DNA of 64,000 bases from an uncultured Bacillota bacterium (lineage in GTDB: Bacteria > Bacillota_I > Bacilli_A > RFN20 > CAG-631): the NCBI GenBank assembly GCA_902491575.1, contig CABUID010000003.1, positions 62,001 through 126,000 of the forward strand, read 5' to 3'. Below the pieces are notes generated by a model. That model had not been told where the DNA came from. It did not search any database and worked only from the letters and a program-made list of their open reading frames with translations. This document shows, in pieces, positions 59,384-64,000 of this stretch (position 1 is its first letter; the number at the start of each line of letters is the position of its first letter). Made by a program: the position numbers and the translations under genes.

Positions 59384-60940
59384 ATGAGTAAAAGGAATTT
59401 AACAATTTCACAGGAAATCGAAAGAAGTATTTTAACTTCTTTTCGTTCACGGATATGGTCAAAATTTACTAAATCCATTGCGGAATATCAACTTATTCAA
59501 AAAGATGATTGCATAGCCGTTTGTATTTCTGGAGGCAAAGACTCCATGGTGTTAGCGAAATGTATGCAATTATTAGAGAAATATGGTGATGTAGCTTTTA
59601 AATGTGTTTATTTAGTAATGAATCCTGGTTATAATGAACAAAATAAACAAAAAATCATCGATAATGCTCATATTATGAACATTCCTATCGTTATGTTTGA
59701 TACAGATATTTTTGATATTGTATCTGCTCAAACTGGTGGATCCCCTTGCTATCTTTGTGCTCGAATGCGACGTGGTGCTTTATATAAAAAAGCAAAAGAA
59801 TTAGGATGCAATAAAATAGCTTTAGGTCATCATTTTGATGATGTAATTGAAACGAATCTTTTATCGATGTTTTATGGTGGAAAAATACAATCAATGATGC
59901 CTAAATTACATTCTGAAAATTATGAAGGATTAGAATTAATTCGTCCTTTTTATTATATTAGAGAAAAAGATATCATCGCATGGTGTAAGAAAAACGAACT
60001 CGATTTCATTCATTGTGCTTGCCGTTTTACTGAAAAAGTATCCACTGGTGAACTGGATTCAAAAAGAAAAGAAATAAAAAATTTGTTAGAAAATTTAAGA
60101 AAAATTGACAAAAATATCGATATGAATATTTTCAAATCGATGTATAATGTAAATATAGATACAGCCATTGCTTACCAGAAAGATACAATTACCTACCATT
60201 TTCTTGATACCTATCAACAAAAAAATAATTTTCAAAAGAAAGAACAATTTGCTAGAACAGAAATGATGTTTTCAAAAGAAGGTATGGATAAAATATATTC
60301 TTCAAGTGTTGCAATATTTGGAATTGGAGGAGTAGGAGGATATGTGGCTGAATCATTAGCAAGAAGTGGAATTTCTACCTTTTATTTATACGATCCAGAT
60401 ATTGTAACCATTACAAACATTAATAGACAAGTTATGGCTACCTTTAAAACCCTAAATAAAGATAAAGTCCTTGCAATGAAAGAAAGAATATTATCGATTA
60501 ATCCAAATGCCGATGTCCATACCTTTAAAATGTTCATTGATAAAAAGACAATAAAAGATATTGATTTTTCAAAATTTAATTATTGTGTTGATGCATTGGA
60601 TACCATCTCAACGAAAATAGAACTTATTGTTTCTGCCAAACAGCATAATATTCCTATGATATCATCTTGTGGAGCAGGTAACCATATGGATCCAAGTTCT
60701 TTTAAAATAATGGATTTATCAAAAACCAGTTACGATCCCATTGCAAAGGTGTTAAGAAGAGAATTAAAAAAATACAATATTGTGCATCAAAAAATGGCTT
60801 GTTCGATAGAGGAACCATTAAATTTAGTAATTGAACAAAATGGTAAAAGGACTCCTGCAAGTAATGCCTTTGCGCCAGCTGGTTGTGGACTGATTATTGC
60901 AAGTGAAGTCATAAAAGATATTGTAAATGATGAAGAATGA
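59384..60940 (+). CDS. Fusion of TtcA-like tRNA thiolase and TcdA-like t6A dehydratase
   Basis: About 518 residues from ATG 59384 (AAGGTG upstream; the in-frame GTG at 59375 is part of that site). The N-terminal half (about 35-235) is a TtcA-type ATP pyrophosphatase: SGGKDS at 49-54, PCYLC with Cys122 and Cys125, GHHFDD at 148-153, and HCAC with Cys211/213, giving candidate ligands for a 4Fe-4S cluster. The C-terminal half (about 285-518) is an E1/ThiF-like TcdA (CsdL): GIGGVGG at 313-319, TNINRQ, and the TcdA-type GAGNHMDPSSFKI. TtcA thiolates C32 and TcdA cyclises t6A37, both in the anticodon loop. One unbroken frame. Exact specificity of each half is inferred. Confidence 0.85.
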   Translation: MSKRNLTISQEIERSILTSFRSRIWSKFTKSIAEYQLIQKDDCIAVCISGGKDSMVLAKCMQLLEKYGDVAFKCVYLVMNPGYNEQNKQKIIDNAHIMNIPIVMFDTDIFDIVSAQTGGSPCYLCARMRRGALYKKAKELGCNKIALGHHFDDVIETNLLSMFYGGKIQSMMPKLHSENYEGLELIRPFYYIREKDIIAWCKKNELDFIHCACRFTEKVSTGELDSKRKEIKNLLENLRKIDKNIDMNIFKSMYNVNIDTAIAYQKDTITYHFLDTYQQKNNFQKKEQFARTEMMFSKEGMDKIYSSSVAIFGIGGVGGYVAESLARSGISTFYLYDPDIVTITNINRQVMATFKTLNKDKVLAMKERILSINPNADVHTFKMFIDKKTIKDIDFSKFNYCVDALDTISTKIELIVSAKQHNIPMISSCGAGNHMDPSSFKIMDLSKTSYDPIAKVLRRELKKYNIVHQKMACSIEEPLNLVIEQNGKRTPASNAFAPAGCGLIIASEVIKDIVNDEE

Positions 60941-60960
60941 AAGCCATTGCTATTTCAATA

Positions 60961-60990
60961 AAAAAATGTTACTTTGTAACATTTTTATTT
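60961..60990 (+). terminator. Terminator of the TtcA-TcdA gene
   Basis: AAAAATGTTAC - TTT - GTAACATTTTT followed by T-rich sequence. Confidence 0.85.
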
Positions 60991-61030
60991 TTAGATTCAT
61001 AAAATTAGCAAAAAAAAATGAGCCAATGCT

Positions 61031-61097
61031 CTATATATATAAACATCATAGAAGATGATGTAAACAAATGTATATATAAACATCGAATAAACGATGT
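61031..61097. repeat. Two tandem hairpin units at the 3' end of the tRNA operon
   Basis: The sequence TATATATAAACATC occurs twice, about 39 bases apart, each copy leading into a hairpin: ACATCAT/ATGATGT (61043-61061) and ACATCG/CGATGT (61080-61097). On the minus strand they follow tRNA-Leu. They precede a weak GAGC/GCTC hairpin with nine T (about 61011-61032) that may be the operon terminator. Confidence 0.6.
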
Positions 61098-61107
61098 AGT
61101 TTTAAGA

Positions 61108-61196
61108 TGGTGCTCGGGGTCGGAATCGAACCGACACGCCTATCACTAGGCCCAGGATTTTAAGTCCTGTGCGTCTACCTGTTTCGCCACTCGAGC
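61108..61196 (-). tRNA. tRNA-Leu (anticodon TAA)
   Basis: 89 bases with encoded CCA and the long variable arm of a class II tRNA. Anticodon loop CTTAAAA. T loop TTCGATT. One A:C mismatch in the acceptor stem. Last gene of the five-tRNA operon. Confidence 0.93.
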
Positions 61197-61201
61197 AAGA
61201 A

Positions 61202-61277
61202 TGGTGACCTGTAAGGAACTCGAATCCTTGACCCCTTGATTAAAAGTCAAGTGCTCTACCAGCTGAGCTAACAGGTC
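61202..61277 (-). tRNA. tRNA-Lys (anticodon TTT)
   Basis: 76 bases with encoded CCA. Acceptor GACCTGT/ACAGGTC. Anticodon loop CTTTTAA. T loop TTCGAGT. Together with the CTT species at 58554 it reads both lysine codons. Confidence 0.96.
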
Positions 61278-61282
61278 ATATA

Positions 61283-61357
61283 TGGCTGGGATAACTGGGA
61301 TCGAACCAGTGAGTGCCAGAATCAAAATCTGGTGCCTTACCGCTTGGCTATATCCCA
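61283..61357 (-). tRNA. tRNA-Gln (anticodon TTG)
   Basis: 75 bases with encoded CCA. Acceptor TGGGATA/TATCCCA. Anticodon stem CCAGA/TCTGG with loop TTTTGAT. T loop TTCGATC. Confidence 0.95.
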
Positions 61358-61372
61358 TCCTGTAAATAAGAA

Positions 61373-61456
61373 TGGTGGGAGGGGACGGATTCGAACCGCC
61401 GAACCCTAAGGAATAGATTTACAGTCTACCGCGTTTAGCCACTTCGCTACCCTCCC
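61373..61456 (-). tRNA. tRNA-Tyr (anticodon GTA)
   Basis: 84 bases with encoded CCA and a class II variable arm. Acceptor GGGAGGG/CCCTCCC. Anticodon loop CTGTAAA. T loop TTCGAAT. Confidence 0.95.
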
Positions 61457-61478
61457 GCAACTTATTCAAAAAAAATAA

Positions 61479-61554
61479 TGGTGGGTGTTAACGGACTCGG
61501 ACCGCTGACCCTCTGCTTGTAAGGCAGATGCTCTTCCAGCTGAGCTAAACACCC
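61479..61554 (-). tRNA. tRNA-Val (anticodon TAC), with C at position 55
   Basis: 76 bases with encoded CCA. Acceptor GGGTGTT/AACACCC. Anticodon loop CTTACAA. T stem AGCGG/CCGTT is intact, but the loop is TCCGAGT instead of TTCGAGT, replacing the near-invariant U55 by C. First tRNA of the operon. Confidence 0.92.
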
Positions 61555-61572
61555 ATACCACTGTGCTCATAT

Positions 61573-61601
61573 ATAATACAATAAATGGTATTTGTTGTCA
61601 A
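61573..61601 (-). promoter_or_regulatory. Promoter of the Val-Tyr-Gln-Lys-Leu tRNA operon
   Basis: On the minus strand: TTGACA, 17 bases, TATTAT, about 18 bases before tRNA-Val. Confidence 0.85.
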
Positions 61602-61726
61602 TAATATTTTTCTTTTTTTTATTTTTTTTTATAAAAAAAGAAAGAATTAAATTTTTCATTTATTTTAAGTAATTTCTTAAACAAACTTTTTATTTCATAT
61701 CTTTCTTAATGGATAAATTGGAATCG

Positions 61727-62101
61727 TTATTTTTTTATCATATCTTTAACTGCATCAAATAATTTCATTATCGTATCATTTTCTTTTTCAATATTTATTA
61801 TTTTAATATTTTCATCTTTAATGATAATAAAAGCTGTAGGTGTGATTGTTAATCCGCCACCGCTTCCTCCCCCAAACGGAAAAATATCATTCGCCATTTC
61901 TGTTTTTTCAACTTTACTTTTATTATTTGTATTGAATTCAGATCCACCAACACCATATCCGCATACCACTTTACTGATTGGTATGGCCATTACATTATTT
62001 GGCAAAGTAATCGGCTCTCCAATCACCTTATTCGTATCAACCATTTGGCCTATATTTTCAAGTGAAGTTCTTAAAATTTCATTAATTGGATGTTCTTTCA
62101 T
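61727..62101 (-). CDS. ytfJ: YtfJ/GerW-family protein
   Basis: 124 residues. PINEILRTSLENIGQMVDTN at the start, VVCGYGVGGSEF and the glycine-rich FPFGGGSGGGLTITPTAF are the family marks. In Bacillus YtfJ (GerW) is a spore protein involved in germination, but the family also occurs in non-sporulating Firmicutes. AGGAGAT lies nine bases ahead of the ATG. It overlaps the DUF2953-like gene by 20 bases, the same pair as ytfI-ytfJ in Bacillus. Confidence 0.9.
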   Translation of the reverse strand: MKEHPINEILRTSLENIGQMVDTNKVIGEPITLPNNVMAIPISKVVCGYGVGGSEFNTNNKSKVEKTEMANDIFPFGGGSGGGLTITPTAFIIIKDENIKIINIEKENDTIMKLFDAVKDMIKK

Positions 62102-62537
62102 TTCTTTTTAATCTCCTTATTATAATGATTTCATGTAATAAATTAACAATTGTAATTTTAACTGTAACATAAAGTTTGTTTTTATTTTTAATTTTTAAAT
62201 TAAATCTTTTCGTAAAATAATTTAAAGAAAGTAATGGATAAAGAAAAGGTGCATATTGATTTGCAGTGGCTACATTTATTGCAACATATATATTTGTTAC
62301 TTTAATTGTTTCGATGATTTTAAGATCTTCTTTTTTAGTATTCAAAACTTGATCTAATGAAATTTTATTTTTTATTAAATTTATATTTCTTTTTTTATCG
62401 ATTGACAAAATAGGTAAGGAAAACAAATAAAAATAGATAGATTCCTTATCCAAATATATATGGATTTTCAAAGGAACATAAAATATTAAATCAACTAGCA
62501 ATACTAAAACCAGAAGAAGATAAGATAAATATTGCAT
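62082..62537 (-). CDS. DUF2953-like (YtfI) membrane-anchored protein
   Basis: 151 residues. One N-terminal helix (about 3-22), then a beta-rich basic part with IKVTNIYVAINVATANQYAP and an amphipathic C-terminal segment. The sequence is short and divergent compared with Bacillus YtfI (about 200 residues), but position directly ahead of ytfJ supports the assignment. Function unknown. Confidence 0.7.
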   Translation of the reverse strand: MQYLSYLLLVLVLLVDLIFYVPLKIHIYLDKESIYFYLFSLPILSIDKKRNINLIKNKISLDQVLNTKKEDLKIIETIKVTNIYVAINVATANQYAPFLYPLLSLNYFTKRFNLKIKNKNKLYVTVKITIVNLLHEIIIIRRLKRNERTSN

Positions 62538-62550
62538 TTAAAAAAAACTG

Positions 62551-62754
62551 CTATTTAGCAGTTTTCCCCTTTGATGAAGTTTTTTTGCTCAAAGACACAT
62601 TCTTGCTAATTTGTCTAGTCTGTCTTTTTTGAAGTTCAAGTTGACGATCTTCTACATCATCATATTCACTTGCAAATTCATTATCATATAGATTTTGCTT
62701 TTGATTATTTTTATTATTGTAGTGATAGACTACTTTATTCGATTTATTTTTCAT
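62551..62754 (-). CDS. Small basic low-complexity protein
   Basis: 67 residues, rich in Lys, Asn, Gln and Ser, with an acidic patch in the middle (SEYDDVEDRQLELQ) and a Ser/Lys-rich tail. No helix for membrane insertion and no known motif. The ATG has GAAAAAGAATG context without a clear ribosome site; AAGGTGAAAAAG lies about ten bases upstream. It lies 13 bases ahead of the YtfI-like gene. Possibly a real small nucleic-acid-binding protein, but weakly supported. Confidence 0.45.
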   Translation of the reverse strand: MKNKSNKVVYHYNNKNNQKQNLYDNEFASEYDDVEDRQLELQKRQTRQISKNVSLSKKTSSKGKTAK

Positions 62755-62866
62755 TCTTTTTCACCTTCTCAATATTATTATTTTGATTTTAAGAATAGAT
62801 TATTCAAAAAATTTAGTAGAAAAGAAAAATAATAAATATTAAGTAAAATAGATGATGAAACGATAT

Positions 62867-62905
62867 AAAAAAAAGCCCTTACTCAACGGAAATTGAATAG
62901 AGCTT
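62867..62905 (-). terminator. Terminator of the JetC-like gene
   Basis: On the minus strand AAGCTCTATTCAA pairs with TTGAGTAAGGGCTT (one bulge), followed by eight T, about 45 bases after the stop. It ends the transcript without a further gene. Confidence 0.7.
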
Positions 62906-62948
62906 ATAAAAAACTATTTTTTAATGTTAATCCTTAAAGTTCTGCATC

Positions 62949-64000
62949 TTATACTTCTACAGAATATTGTGAAATCTCATTTTTATCAAACCATTTAACA
63001 AAAGCATTATTTCGACGTCGAATTACACACAAATTACGATCAACGAGTGGAGCAATATCGGAAACCTTTTCAGGTGGTGCGACCAAGATTGCCTGTAATC
63101 CAAATCGTTTTAATAATTCTATTGACTCTTTAATACGTTCAGAGTCCATTTTATTAAATGCCTCATCGAATAAAATCAAACGTGGTGTATTGGATTCCTC
63201 AGGACTCATTCCAATTCGATATTCATTAGCAATAGAAGCTAATATAGAAATATAAAATGGCGTTTGAGTTTCACCACCTGATTTTGTGTTCATCGATTTT
63301 GCCAATGATTGAACTTGGTGGGTTTCATCATTTTTCACTAATAGGTCAAAATCTAAATAGGTTCGATAATCTGTGTATAGTGAGATATTCTTGTCAATAA
63401 TTTCTCTTCTTTCGTCATCATTTGCACCAGGTGCTTCTGTTAATTTTGCAAAGAAATCATCAATCGTATCTTTGTATTTTTCATAGAAAGCTTGTGAATT
63501 TGTTCTTGCATCTTTCATCAGTAATTCATCCATAATCATTGAATAAATATTCATATAAGTAGGATTAGGTTTTACTACAAATTCATATCGGTCTCGTCCA
63601 AATTGGAAATTCGTTAAAGAGGTATTTAAAGTATCAATTTGCTCTGCGACGGATTCAATAGAAGCTTTTAATTTAGAAAGCAAATCTTCCTTAAATTGTT
63701 CATATGACTTTGCTTTAGCATCCACAATTTTTTCTTTATATTGTGGTAAAGTGATATCACGATATTTATTTAATTCTTCATCAAATTTTTCATTATTATC
63801 TTCACTTGTATCAATCGAAACATTAAAAGTTCTCATATAATCCATGCGAGCTTTTTCTAAAGATCTACGTTTAGCACCTAAAGTATCCGCTATTCGTTTT
63901 GATTCTGCCAGTTTCTTATTAATTTGATCTTCTGAAATATAGGCTAGCATTTCTTGAATTTCATCAGAAACATTGTTTAATACCCATTCTGGAGAAAACT
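62949..64000 (-). CDS. JetC/MukB-like SMC-family ATPase, C-terminal part (runs off the right edge)
   Basis: About 350 residues are in view; the frame continues to the window edge without a stop. A coiled-coil part (about the first 150 residues) leads into the ATPase tail: signature-like MNTKSGGETQTPFY, Walker B LILFDEAFNKMDSERI, and the D-loop/H-region LQAILVAPPEK. This combination is typical of JetC, the SMC subunit of the Wadjet plasmid-defence system, and of MksB/MukB-type proteins. The N-terminal head and most of the coil lie to the right. No jetD-like gene follows it on this strand. Confidence 0.75.
   Translation of the reverse strand, partial: FSPEWVLNNVSDEIQEMLAYISEDQINKKLAESKRIADTLGAKRRSLEKARMDYMRTFNVSIDTSEDNNEKFDEELNKYRDITLPQYKEKIVDAKAKSYEQFKEDLLSKLKASIESVAEQIDTLNTSLTNFQFGRDRYEFVVKPNPTYMNIYSMIMDELLMKDARTNSQAFYEKYKDTIDDFFAKLTEAPGANDDERREIIDKNISLYTDYRTYLDFDLLVKNDETHQVQSLAKSMNTKSGGETQTPFYISILASIANEYRIGMSPEESNTPRLILFDEAFNKMDSERIKESIELLKRFGLQAILVAPPEKVSDIAPLVDRNLCVIRRRNNAFVKWFDKNEISQYSVEV

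Noticed and set aside
61146..61358. ORF across the tRNA-Leu, tRNA-Lys and tRNA-Gln genes
   Set aside because: It is a translation of tRNA sequence; the cloverleaf structures explain the region fully.
1..64000. Recoding of TGA as tryptophan, as in many Mollicutes
   Set aside because: Tryptophan codons in conserved motifs are TGG, and TGA ends several genes at the expected places.
1..64000. CRISPR arrays, insertion sequences, prophage, rRNA
   Set aside because: No regularly spaced repeats, transposase or phage-structural genes, or rRNA segments were seen on either strand.

Overview
The window is AT-rich, densely coded DNA. TGA serves as an ordinary stop (for example at the ends of the mrpE- and mrpF-like genes), so the standard bacterial code applies. 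Gene order and regulatory RNAs point to a low-GC Firmicute: an L19 leader, a lysine riboswitch, strong TTGAxA-17-TATAAT promoters, and the Bacillus-type order rpmB / fakA - recG - acpP - rpsP - khpA - rimM - trmD - rplS - lepB - rbgA - rnhB - dprA - topA - xerC. ATP-type PEP carboxykinase, a sodium-pumping oxaloacetate decarboxylase and an Mrp/Mbh-type antiporter module, with no respiratory genes in view, suggest an anaerobic fermenter, perhaps a gut-associated Bacilli / Erysipelotrichia / Mycoplasmatota-like lineage. The exact taxon is inference.

Layout. 1-7829 (minus): an Mrp/Mbh-like antiporter operon with a split MrpA/MrpB region and four consecutive MrpD/NuoL/N-type subunits, the last cut by the window edge. 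7910-10951: a PlsC-like acyltransferase with a zinc ribbon, and an unrecognised 554-residue protein on the plus strand. 11026-18838 (minus): a five-gene VWA - membrane protein - MoxR - DUF58 - BatA-like operon behind a palindrome-covered promoter. 18930-25026: two large exported lipoproteins (one with InlB-like repeats, one with a GH26-like catalytic domain), thymidine kinase and a DUF402 protein. 25128-32370: housekeeping and accessory genes (TrmN6-like methylase, C_GCAxxG protein, ECF S-component, HIT protein, cytidylate-kinase-like protein, tRNA-Gly, GNAT, M42 peptidase, SGNH hydrolase).

32417-37616 (minus): pckA followed by oxaloacetate decarboxylase subunits alpha, gamma, biotin carrier and beta. 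Together they could convert PEP to pyruvate through oxaloacetate, gaining ATP and a sodium gradient that the Mrp-like complex could exchange for protons. 37838-43620: YigZ, DUF362-ferredoxin, MntP and a polar amino-acid ABC importer behind a lysine riboswitch. 43631-58023: the conserved housekeeping block, with three small membrane proteins after xerC and an isolated small membrane protein behind a Fur-like box. 58219-60940 (plus): rpmB, tRNA-Lys, a maltose-type acetyltransferase and a TtcA-TcdA fusion. 61108-61554: a five-tRNA minus-strand operon. 61727-64000: ytfJ, ytfI, a small basic protein and the C-terminal part of a JetC/MukB-like SMC ATPase that runs off the right edge.

No CRISPR array, insertion sequence, prophage gene or rRNA was seen. 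All gene-free gaps are under about 300 bp; those that hold recognisable promoters, leaders, terminators or degenerate ORFs are listed.
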